Source: Fallopia convolvulus (lineage: Eukaryota > Streptophyta > Magnoliopsida > Caryophyllales > Polygonaceae). From it: a DNA stretch of 64,000 nt. How positions within the stretch are numbered: position 1 is the first letter of the stretch; every line of letters starts with the position of its first letter. Shown here piece by piece: positions 23,560-33,639 of this stretch. The position numbers and the translations under genes are program-made. Location: NCBI GenBank assembly GCA_964016875.1, contig OZ024719.1, positions 26,851,877 to 26,915,876 of the forward strand, written 5' to 3'. Under the pieces are notes generated by a model. It searched no databases. It was not told where the DNA came from and saw nothing but the letters and a program-made list of their open reading frames with translations.

Positions 23560-24840
23560 TTGCACATTTATCCCAAATAAAGTTAGTAAATTAAAAAATA
23601 TCCTTATTTAAGCTAAATAGCAACGAGTATCCTTTTGCGTATTTTTACTATAAAAACTTCTTTTTTTTATTTTCTTTTAAATAAAAAAATTAGTGATTTA
23701 CCTTTACAATTCTACAAATTCCCATATGCAATCTTTTCTCCGTCAAAAAAAATCCAATTCCGGTGACAAGATCAATGTGACCTCTCCTCCGTTTCATGAC
23801 CGATACAAGACTCGGTAAGTTGCAACTGAGTGATGGCGGTGGCCCTTGTGGCTGTAATCTCTGCTATGCTGTTTAGTAGCTTCTCACACCTCTCAAGCTC
23901 TTCCCGTCCTTCATAATCAAATCCTCCATTTTCAACCTCTGCACAAGATAACAAATCAAGCAACTGCACTTAATTAATTAACCACATGACCGGTCAAAAT
24001 TTTAAACATTTACTTCCTCGGCATGACGAGCCTCAGCCGTCGATCTTTGCCTTCTAGGGGATTGATTCGCAATCCGATTCTTTCGGGATCCATTTCTTGG
24101 AGACTGGACAGGGGAGATTCTGCGCGGCTTTGTTGCTGTCGTCGTTTTGCTCGTTCACCTCTGCGTTTCAACATTTAGTCTCTTCCTCGACGGCATCGGG
24201 CTAGTGCTCCAGTTCTCGCTCGTAGCTGGTGCATTCCTGCTAATCCCTACTCCATCCCTCCGTAGACTTAACGACTGAAGTGAATCGCCGCCGAGGACAC
24301 CAGGTATCCGGTGATAAACCGCCCGACCGAGCCCCTGTCAGACGAGATGGATACCCGATGATCTCACTGTCTTCATTGCAATGATAGGAGACTCCTCATG
24401 AGGAAATCTCCGGACGAAGTTTCTCCGGCCAACTTGGTCGGGGTTGATTGGAGTGAAGAAGACATTTGAATCGACGAATTCGATTGGCATTCCTGGTTAG
24501 CCGGGAACGCATTTCCGTCTACAAATCGGAAATTGTAGATTTGTTTTGGATTATTAAGGAGATTTTCCATTTAATTCATTGCTAAAAAAATTATAATTTT
24601 ATTAATTACAAATTTGTACTGATCACATTTTTAAAAAAAAAATTTTTTTTAAATTTTGGGCATTGTAGCAATTATTTAGGGAATTGATTTAGTTTATTTG
24701 GACATTGATGCAAATTTAAAAAAGTAAGGATATTTTTACCAATAATAACTTTTTTAGGGGTATAGGTCACTATAAACACTATAAAAAACACTTGAGTTAA
24801 CTTTTTTAGGGGTATAGGGCACGGGAATTACACTAGTGCA
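23560..24840 (-). other. GC-richer island with gene-like fragments of unknown origin
   Basis: Flanked by AT-rich DNA. On the minus strand 23969-23772 reads MQLLDLLSCAEVENGGFDYE and GREELERCEKLLNSIAEITA, an acidic helical segment. 24570-24373 reads MENLLNNPKQIYNFRFVDGN. Codon-like composition changes sharply inside the island. Both pieces stop early and no splice model joins them convincingly. They could be gene fragments captured by a Helitron or Pack-MULE (the right edge has GGCACGGGAATTACACTAG), but no termini were proven. Family not recognised. Confidence 0.35.
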
Positions 24841-24849
24841 AATACTAAT

Positions 24850-24990
24850 CGAGAAAGTCACAGAATGGATTTGTGGTCTGGCGACGTCGAGAAAGTCACA
24901 TAATGGATTTGTGGTCTGGCAACAGAATGGATTCGAGAAAGTAACAGAATGGAGTTACAGAATGGATTTGTGGTCTGGCGACGACAGGTA
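24850..24990. repeat. Short minisatellite
   Basis: GAGAAAGT(C/A)ACA(G/T)AATGG and GGATTTGTGGTCTGGC(G/A)AC recur three to four times with partial units between them. Confidence 0.75.
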
Positions 24991-25538
24991 AGGCTGGCGA
25001 GTAGGTTTACAAATTAGGGAGCAATAAAAAAGAGGTAAAAAAAAGTAGGGGATAAAATTATTTTTTAATAAAAAATGGGATGGAATTTGACTATTTGAGT
25101 TGATGTGCAATTTAAATTATAGTTGAGACTTTTTCAAAACATAAGGGCCAGAAAAAGTCCACACTTGAAAGACACCAAAATAAAATCCCAATTTTAGAAA
25201 TGAAACCACTTGTGTCCAGAATTTATGGCCCACGACTTTTCAAGTACAAGTCCAAACTTCAATGTGGGAGGTGAATTACGATCCACACACAAAATTGAGA
25301 GAGTTGCGGATAGAGACAACAGTAGGAGACATTTGCATGTTAACTATAGTCTGAGTCAATTACAAACACAGCTGAATCCCCATATATATTGTTCAGGCCG
25401 GTAGGTATACTTGGCAACAAGTCATCTCAAAAATCTAACAAGGTAGTACGTACATAGAGAGACAACAGTAGGAGACATATGCATGTACAACTTATTGAAC
25501 CATTCTTCTTGGGTGTTTAATTTAAAGAAGCAAACACA

Positions 25539-26739
25539 TCAACCCTGCAGACCAATTATACCTGCAAAAAGAAGATACAAATTAGCAACCTCCATCCAAT
25601 AAGCAAAAGGATAATTAATCTCTTATAAGAACAATATCACATCAAACACATATATATATATATACCACAAGCCACTCGATCTCCGGCATTCCCAGTTTGT
25701 TTGCTCAGCTCATGTCCACCTGAACATATATTGAATGTGTTTTCCTTCTTGAATCAGATCAATATACAACGGAGGAAAAGAAACACAAAACAAATCTGAT
25801 AACAAAGCAATAAAACATGATCGAGTCATCTATTCATCCAAGTTGAAACAGCTTAACTATATTACCCCTTCCAAGGTCATCTGGGTCGGCATGTACAACG
25901 ATAGCTCTTCCTATAACAGAATCTGGACCCGTAAGTGTTAGCTGCAGCATATTTTAATTTATGTGATTAATTAATTTGAACCCTTAAAAAGATGAGCAAC
26001 TTAATTGGGAATCAACAACATGCATATTTGAAAATTAAAGATGCCATAGATATAGTTGTATTTATTCTAAGTCCAAGAGATGACCTGCTTGTCCGTTATA
26101 TTGAATGTAACAGTACCTGCATAATATAATATAATGATGATTAAGCCAATTAAGTAACGCAGAGGGACATGACTGATTCTGTACTTTGATAAGCTATGTA
26201 TATAGAGAGAGAGATGAGCTAGAGTACCTTGGTCTTCAACTGACAAGTTTCCAAGATCACCCATGTGTCGAATTTCATCATCGGGCGCCCCGTGACTTAA
26301 ATCACGAGGATTGAAATGCGGCCCTGTTGCATATATAATTAACACATGCATGTACGTCAAATTCTCACTTGATTCATGTATATCGATAGATCATAGAGAG
26401 TGATTAGGACGTATTTGAATAATATATAGTTTGAGTTAGTTTATAGTACCGGTTGACATGCAACCATTTGTGGTGTCACCGAAAGCATGGACATGGAAGC
26501 CATGGAGACCAGGCTTCAGCCCAGTTAGGCTGCCGTTTATAGTAGTCGGTCCTGTGCTTGCAGTTAAAAGAAGAAAACCATATAACTAATTATATACATA
26601 TATAAGATATATACAGGTAATCAAGAAATTAATAAGAGTGACATATAATATACATACCATGGTGTTCTTGCTGGGAGAAGTAGATAGTGCCACCGACGCC
26701 GTATGTGCTGGTTTCCAGAACCGCCACAGCCTTCACCAT
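25539..26739 (-). CDS. Cu/Zn superoxide dismutase, cytosolic type (copy A, diverged)
   Basis: Dismutates superoxide to hydrogen peroxide and oxygen. Seven coding exons on the minus strand, all GT/AG: 26739-26658, 26551-26450, 26323-26228, 26116-26085, 25941-25866, 25719-25666 and 25561-25539; 154 residues. Metal ligands are all present: GFHVHAFGD (two His), PHFNP His, SHGAP His, RHMGD His and Asp, VVHADP His. The disulphide Cys in NGCMS and VACG and the Arg in GNAGDRVACG are kept. There is no transit peptide and no peroxisomal signal, and the end GIIGLQG is cytosolic-type. Compared with copy B it differs at many non-ligand sites (for example RDLSHGAPDDEIRH and LETSTYGVGG). A candidate TATA (TATATATAG on minus, about 26893-26901) implies a short leader. 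No miR398-like site was seen in that leader, unlike copy B. Confidence 0.9.
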
Positions 26740-26905
26740 CTTCAATCACTCTCTGTCTTTTGTTGATGATTTATTTTGGTATACCTATCTAGCTAGAAGC
26801 AGTCAGTAGTTGTACGTAGTGTGAGATCCAGAACCTCAAGCAATTAAGTAAAGCTAGCTGTAACTCGATCTATCTATATGTATATAAAGTACTATATATA
26901 CCGGT

Positions 26906-27660
26906 TAGGGGTGGATTGCAAATTGGAATAATAAGTGTGCAGAGGAAAGAGAAGCCCTTTGGGCTACACGTCGGAGAGGCAAACGCCACTGAGCTGAGAA
27001 TGGGGCAGTCGCCGATTCCCGGGGAATGTAAGCACGCCACGTGGCGGCCACGTACTTCTCGTTGCATTGCCCCCACACTATCATTTTCTGCGGCGCTCCG
27101 ATATATATTACGGTAGTATAACAGAGTTTCGATTCTTCTTTTGATCACTAAAACAATTTCAATTGTTACACGGCGGTTTGTCAGTACTGGTGTCGCCATG
27201 GATTATGGATAACCTTTCCACATTCCAATTACACAACTAACAATCCCAATTGTTCTTTACTTCTTTCAGTCAGTAAGACAACTTCAATTGCTCTACAAAG
27301 GCTTGTCAGATGATATTGTAAACCAATTTCAAAGATGTAGATCGATAGGTGATAACAAGAAATGACGTGCCAATTCGTTTTATACTCAATTCTATCCTTA
27401 TATAAATATTATTTTAATTAAATAATACACATGACTACATATAAATCATCATACCTATATATTAAAGCGAATGTTAAAAAAAATTATGAAAAGACACGTC
27501 GTTTTTAAATTGGACCACACCACTCTTTTATTAAAATCAATCTTTGACAAAATAATTAAATTTAATATACAGATAGTATAATTTACGTAAAATATGATAC
27601 CACTATGATCAATGGATAGAAAATCTCATTCTTAATTTAAAAATAATAAAAAAATTTAGA
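26906..27660. other. Upstream region of SOD copy A
   Basis: Includes a GC-richer block at 26990-27060 (GCCACGTGGCGGCCACGTAC) containing two overlapping ACGTG cores on a palindromic GCCACGTGGC, a G-box-like bZIP/bHLH site about 290 bp upstream of the start codon. The rest is AT-rich. Confidence 0.45.
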
Positions 27661-27665
27661 TTTGA

Positions 27666-27967
27666 TTCAAATGAAACGAACTCTTATCTTGAAAATTAAA
27701 AAGTGCACTAAAAAGTACGAAAAGTGCATTACAAAATACAAAAAAAGCACAATTCGAAAAGTGTAGTACAAAAAATATAAAAAGTGCACTAAAAAGAACG
27801 AAAAGTGCATTACAAAATACAAAAAAAGCACAATTCGAAAAGTGTAGTACAAAAAAATATGAAAAGTGCACTACAAAGTACAAAAGTGCAAATGCGAAAA
27901 AGTGCAATACAAACTAGAAAAAATACATTCGTTTTATTTTTCAGGATAAGAGTTTGTTTCATTTGAA
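27666..27967. mobile_element. MITE with internal tandem repeats
   Basis: Ends TTCAAATGAAACGAACTC (left) and GAGTTTGTTTCATTTGAA (right) are inverted copies followed by TTATC(T/C)TGAAAA. The interior holds two copies of an about 81-bp unit built of AAAAGTGCA, GTACGAAAAGTGCATTAC and AAAAAAGCACAATTCG. Target duplication not resolved. Confidence 0.6.
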
Positions 27968-28541
27968 ACAAACTCTATGATAAATAGGAAGATTATTAAG
28001 ATATTTTTTATGCTATATATTATAGAAATATTAGGATATTTATTTTTATTTTTAGATAGAATGCATATGCTAGGTTTAGATAATTAAGTTTAATATAAAG
28101 ATAATGTAATGTACATACAATCTTATATCACTATAATTAAGTTTATTTTGAACGGTCCCATGTATATAATAAATTGATAAGTTTTTATCTTATTACTTAT
28201 CTATTTTCATAATTAAATAAATTATCATGTTTTGGATATTAATTTAATTCATAATACTAATAAAATATTATTGTTTCAAATAAACAACTTTTATAGTTTA
28301 TTGGTTTTAAATATTTATTCAAAATTTATATTTAAGCATTTACATGATTATTTTTCTCGGATAATAAATATATTTGAAAATATTTTATTATTAATATTTT
28401 ATCTAAGAAAAATCCGTACAAGGTATGAGAATACATACTAGTATTCTATGATAGCACAATTCAAGCGTCTATAATTTTATAGTTGTGTGTAGTAGGCTTA
28501 TATTATGTATAGTTGTTAACTAATAATGATATTAATTATCT

Positions 28542-30120
28542 GAGTCAGGTTCACGTGCGAATGGGCGCTCATGTGCAAAATAAGAAAGAACAAGAGTCAT
28601 TGGATCAAGAAAAATCAAAGGCGTTGATCATTTCACTTAAAAAGGGGAAAAAACGGCACGGGCGAATTATTGGCGAATTATTCGCGTATTTTTGAAAAAA
28701 AGGAAATAGGACATGCGCCCAAATTGTTCATCAGTATTGTTGATTTGTTCATCAATAATGTGGGTTTGTTCATCAAAGCTGTGATTTTGTTCATCAAAAC
28801 TGTGATTTTGTGCATAAATAAACTATTACTTGTGCATCAAAAATCTATTGTTTGTACATAAAAATGAACAAATGTGTATCAAAATTACATGCAATATGTT
28901 CATCAACATTGTGATTTTGTACATAAAAAACGAAAATATTTAGTCATTGGTTTTGGCATATTTGTTCATCGGTTTGTGCATATTTGTTCATTAGTAACAT
29001 CAATTTGTTCAGTGGTTTATGCATATTTATTCATTGCCTTTTTCATATAATTGTTCATTACTAGATGCATATTTGTTCACTAGTAACCTCAATTTGTTCA
29101 TTGCTATATGCATATTTGTTTATTAATAACATCAATTTGTTCATAGCTAAATAAGGCACAAGCGCTCCTCTTCGATTTGTTGCTATCTCGTTCTCTTAGC
29201 ATACACCATATTATTGCAAAGTCAAATTCTTTATATATTATCTTTTGCATTTAAGTTTCTACATCAAACTTATCTTATTTTGGTACTATATTGAGCACTT
29301 CATTCGTATTGACAAGTTAGCCTTAAAACACTTCATTCGTATTATACTTTGAATTCAAGATAGCCTTAAAGCATAAAATAAATGCAAAAATGCAAAAATA
29401 GATAGTCCTAAATGTACAAGTTGATGGTATTAATAGTCCTAAATGTACAAGTTGATAGCATTGACACATAAAACATAAGTTTTTTTCAATTCAAAAATAA
29501 GGGTATAAGAATGAACAAATAAGGTTATATCAATGAACAAATAAGGGTATATCCATGAACAAATATGGTCTATCAATGAACAAATAATGGTATACTAATG
29601 AACAAAAAAAAGTATACTAATGAACAAATAATGGTATACCATGGGTATATCAATGAACAAATAAGGGTATATCAATGAACAAATACGAGTATATCAATGA
29701 ACAAATATGGGTATATCAAAACTAATTATATGTGCATAAAGAACTACATAATATTGTATTCCTACATATAAATAAGATTAAAAAAAAAAAAGTTCGAAAT
29801 CAATGAACAATGTTATAAAAAACTCAATGCACAATTAGTTAGTATTGATGAACAATTGTTGAATATTGATGAACAAATCGCTAATTCTGATGAACAAACT
29901 GGGCGCGTCTCATAAAAACGTATTTTTCGAAAAAATCGTGAATAATTCGACCGTGTCGTATTTTATTGAAAAATACGCGAATAATACGGGAAAAATTCGC
30001 CCGTGCCGTATTTTATTTTTTTCATGAAAATTTAATCAGGGACATTGATTTTTTGGAATGAACGATCGAGATTTATTCTTATTTCCTACACAGGCGACCA
30101 TTCGCACGGGACTCTTGTTT
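28542..30120. mobile_element. Foldback Mutator-like element, family FB1, copy 2
   Basis: The termini match copy 1 (GAGTCAGGTTCACGTGCG and its inverse CGCACGGGACTC). A 9-bp duplication TAATTATCT lies at 28533-28541 and 30121-30129. The intact 3' LTR of the host element reads ATTAATTATCTTAGG once, proving the insertion point. The left arm has TTTGTTCAT units, the right arm ATGAACAAA units (GGGTATATCAATGAACAAAT). The centre (29150-29480) has unique text shared with copy 3 but not copy 1. Confidence 0.9.
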
Positions 30121-30429
30121 TAATTATCTTAGGAAAAAATCAATTTGTTATCTATATTTAGGAAAGATATGATTTACTTGTATTATCTATTTCCTAGTTT
30201 AAAACTACGTGATATCTTATTCATTGATATGAGTATGTGGTGTCTTGTGTATAAGTACCAATCACCTTGATTAATAAAATTACACAAGTTTATTTTCATT
30301 CCTTATCTTCATGGTATTGGAGCGTTTTGCCTAATGACATTTCGATCCTCAATTTTTTTCTTTCATGGTTGTCGATGTCTATAATCGGTCACCAACAATC
30401 ACCACAAAATAACTTCCGCTTTAAAAAAA

Positions 30430-30790
30430 ATCTCAGCCTCATGGTGTCTCCGAAAAAATCGGGATCGCCTTCGGGCATCTCATACAAAACCAGGATTGCA
30501 TTAGTGCATCTCATACAAAATCGAGATCGCCTTCGGGTGTCTCATACAAAATCAGGATTGCCTTCAGGCATCTCATACAAAACTGGGATCGCCTTCGGGC
30601 GTCTCATACAAAACCGGAATCACCTTCGGGCGTCTCCGAGAAAATCGAGGTTGCCTTCGGGCGTCTCATACAAAACCGAGATTGCCTTCGCGCGGGGCGT
30701 CTCATACGAAACCGGGATCGCCTTCAGGTATCTCATACAAAATCAAGATTGCCTTCGGATGTCTCATCCAACAACACGAGATTGGCCTTG
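30430..30790 (+). repeat. About 30-bp minisatellite inside the TRIM-like element
   Basis: About ten units of the form CCTTCGGGCGTCTCATACAA plus AA(C/T)CGGGATCG. They keep a 229-codon frame open (PSGISYKT / HLIQNR motifs), but the frame is made by the repeat and starts inside the LTR, so it is not a convincing gene. Confidence 0.8.
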
Positions 30791-30925
30791 TCCGGCTTCA
30801 AACAATCGTCTCCAAGAGTCTCTACTGAAGAATAAATTGGTGATGTGCACATCACAGATCAAGATTCAACTACATTCTATCCAAGCTCGGCCTTTTCCAT
30901 CTCGACAGTCCGACTTGAGGGGGCA

Positions 30926-31129
30926 TAATAACGACATTAATTATCTTAGGAAATAAATCAATTTGTTATCTATATTTAGGAAATATATGATTTGCTTGTA
31001 TTATCAATTTCCTACTTTAAACCTACGTGATATCTTATTCATTGATATGAGTATGTGGTGTCTTGTGTATAAGTACCAATCACCTTGATTAATAAAATTA
31101 CACAAGTTTATTTTCATTCTTTATCTTCA
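30926..31129 (+). repeat. 3' LTR of the TRIM-like element
   Basis: 204 bp. Aligns throughout with the 5' LTR pieces (TAATAACGACATTAATTATC at the start, TTATCTTCA at the end). It carries a possible TATA/poly(A) region (AATAAAATTACACAAG) near its end. It serves as the empty site for the FB1 insertion. Confidence 0.85.
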
Positions 31130-31239
31130 TTAACATTGTTGGATCGCAATTGTTAGCTTATTAGAGTTACGAACATATGTTGAACTCTTTCTAAGAAAGT
31201 GAAGATAAAATAGATACAAGAAAATAAGTAGTGTCAATC

Positions 31240-31600
31240 TTCTATTCCACATGTGTGTTCCACTTTTATATTCCAATTAAATTTATAAATATTAATTTAA
31301 TGCTAAAAAATATTAAATTATATTTATATTTAAAACACCTATATACACATGTATGCAAAAAAATTTAGCTTGAAAATCATACTATATAATTTTTTAAAAT
31401 TAAAAGGATAATTTTTGTATGAAAATCATTCTCTTAATTTTTAAAAATTTTATAATACGTTTTTTAAAAATGCAAATTTACACATATATGAATATAGGTG
31501 TTTAAAATATAAATATAATTTTTTTAAAAAAATTAACATTGATTTTATATTTATTAAATAATTGAAACATAAAAATGGAACACCGAAATTGGAACGGAGG
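31240..31600. mobile_element. MITE, family M1, copy 2
   Basis: Shares with 17490-17885 the left GTTCCACTTTTATATTCCA, the middle GAAAATCATACTATATAAT and the right GGAACACCGAAATTGGAACG in inverted relation to the left end. About 360 bp, AT-rich, no coding potential. Confidence 0.55.
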
Positions 31601-31639
31601 ATTTGCGTCGGAAATAAAGTAGGATGGGACATATTCTTT

Positions 31640-32625
31640 TATAGAAAAACCCTTTGTAAACCTTTACTTTCTCTTTGGGGATTTTAGATGAGTTACTACA
31701 AGACAAAGTTCAAATTTCTTTGTTCCTAATAGTCTCCAATCTTTAGGAACGTACACTAATGAACTTTCTCAACCTAAGTGCTAGGACAACATCTCAACTA
31801 AAACAGGAAATCAAACCTTACACTTCTACGCTCAGTTCCTTGGCACCTAGGAACACTCTCTTCACCGTCGTTGAGATCAGACACTCGCTACCGGGGTCTT
31901 CTCTTGAATTCTTCTTTGTTTTGGACTCAACTCCGATCCTTTGTAATTGCTTAAGGCTTTGTGAGAAATAGTTTACAAGTGCACTATTCATTGGTCGTTT
32001 GATCATTTGGGCTCAATCTTCATTTTTGCACTAGTCCGGAATATCCTTATGATTCCATTTTTGCAAACTTTCTTCACATGTGATTTCATTTGAATTTTGT
32101 CAACTCTTCAAGCTCATCGAGCCATTGGATCAATCTGCTTAGCCTGCGGAACAAACTGCGCCTCTATTTTGTCTGGAACAGGCTTTCGTGTTTCATGTTG
32201 AGTTGTTTGTCTTCACATGTAAGTTCTCATGAGGTGGGAACTTGTCTCTTCTGAGTTCCCTTGATGGGAAATGTTTCTTTCATGCAGTTTTTCATAGTTG
32301 CGCACCTAGTTCCCTTGAAATACATGAACATAATACGTTAGTTCCCAAATGGTGTTCCTCATGCTCATTGGCTTTTATACACTGCCTTTGATATGGATTT
32401 AGTCCCTGTATCAATTTTGGTGCATTCTAATGAAATTCAGTTATTATTGTCACATAACTGAATTTTAGTTTTTCTTGGATCTATCGGGTGTACCCCCTTT
32501 CCCTTGGGCAGGGGTACCCCCATCTTGACCCCCATATTTCGTTGTAACGGAGCCTCATTGGGTCAATGATGATGATGGAGAGTTCAATCATTGTTCCGAT
32601 GTTTTGGAACACGAGTTCCCAACAA
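31640..32625 (-). mobile_element. Probable LTR (minus orientation) of a decayed copia-type element
   Basis: On the minus strand, text starting TGTTGGGAACTCGTGTTCC at 32625 is preceded by a purine tract (AAAAAAGGGAGAAT), the arrangement of PPT plus 3' LTR. The segment is non-coding. Its far end, partner LTR and target duplication were not found. 33206-33630 on its internal side is also non-coding retroelement-like text. Confidence 0.4.
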
Positions 32626-32652
32626 TTCTCCCTTTTTTGAAGATGTCAAACC

Positions 32653-33198
32653 CAGGGACGGAACCAGGAATCAATGTTTGGGTGGGCTGTATTTATCTTG
32701 ATAGAAAAGATTGGAAAAAATTACGAAATCTATTTTATTTTCAGCGAATATCAATATCACCCAATTATAAATTAAGAAATACTCGTAATAAGTACTATTA
32801 TATTCAAATTTCTAATCCTAAATAATTTTCATACTAATTACTTATATGAATACAAAATGATAAATATTAAAAATGAACACTAGTTAATACGTGTATAAGT
32901 ACAAATACCGAACGAAAATATTAACTTAAATGCGTTCTAATAAAATTGGTGTTCTAATAAAATTGGGCCTAGTAGTAAAATTGACGATTGGGCCCGGCCT
33001 AGTTAAGTGGAAAGGCAAAAAAATAATGTGAAAACACTGCTACGGAGAATTGAACACGGGTTCTGTTTGTTATAAGTAACCTGTATACCATCTACACTAA
33101 TGTTTACTCTGTTCACTAAAAATACTAAAGCATAGATATATTTAATTTTTTTGGGGTGGGCTATAGCATACCCTAGCCCACCTCTGATTCCGTGCCTG
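32653..33198. mobile_element. hAT-type MITE
   Basis: Ends CAGGGACGGA and TCCGTGCCTG are inverted copies (CAGG.ACGGA), flanked by a perfect 8-bp duplication GTCAAACC (32645-32652 and 33199-33206). The 8-bp duplication and the CAGGG terminus fit the hAT superfamily. Inner GTGGGCT(G/A)TA blocks extend the inverted repeat. 546 bp, no transposase. Confidence 0.85.
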
Positions 33199-33639
33199 GT
33201 CAAACCCATCTCAAAAGACAAGTATTTCAATGTTTAATGACCATGAGATGCATCAGAGTTCCTAACCAAAAGTTAAAGTGCAATGCATGTGAGTGACAAT
33301 TTCTTCAGGGAATTCCACTTCTATAGACAAGGTAGTTTTAACTTAGAATTTTTGGCAATCAGTTCCCCTTTAGCAAAAGCATTTTAAAGATAACTTAAAC
33401 AACGCATCTCTCAAAATTTGTCATTCCCTCTTTTGGCATCATCGAAAAATGAAAAGCAATAAGAAGGAAAAGCAAAGGAACACACAATCATAATAAAGTA
33501 CCATTCATTACTTAAGCAAATGAATTTATACAATATGGAACAAAAGATACATTTGTAGAGGAGATAGAGGGTAAGGGAACTAAAGGGATAAGATCATGAG
33601 GACCTCACCTTGAGAAGATCCCTAAATTTATCAAGGACT

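Larger units (their letters stand above)
28521..31129 (+). mobile_element. Small LTR retrotransposon (TRIM-like), interrupted by an FB1 element
   Basis: The 5' LTR consists of 28521-28541 plus 30130-30311, split by FB1 copy 2; the 3' LTR is 30926-31129 (204 bp). Both end TTATCTTCA. Directly after the 5' LTR comes TGGTATTGGAGCG, close to the initiator-Met tRNA primer-binding site TGGTATCAGAGC. Before the 3' LTR is a purine tract (TTGAGGGGG). The whole is bounded by a 5-bp duplication TTAAC (28516-28520, 31130-31134). The internal region is only about 614 bp and encodes no pol, as in TRIM elements; mobilisation must have been in trans. Confidence 0.85.

Noticed and set aside
24800..24840. Helitron 3' end (GGCACGGG...ACTAGT)
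   Set aside because: The required CCCGTGC partner strand of a hairpin is not present upstream, so the terminus is not supported.
25539..26739. SOD copy A as a pseudogene
   Set aside because: All splice sites, metal ligands, disulphide cysteines and the active-site Arg are intact, with no stop or shift.
30267..30956. 229-codon frame as a gene
   Set aside because: It begins inside an LTR and its body is a minisatellite whose unit keeps the frame open; no domain.
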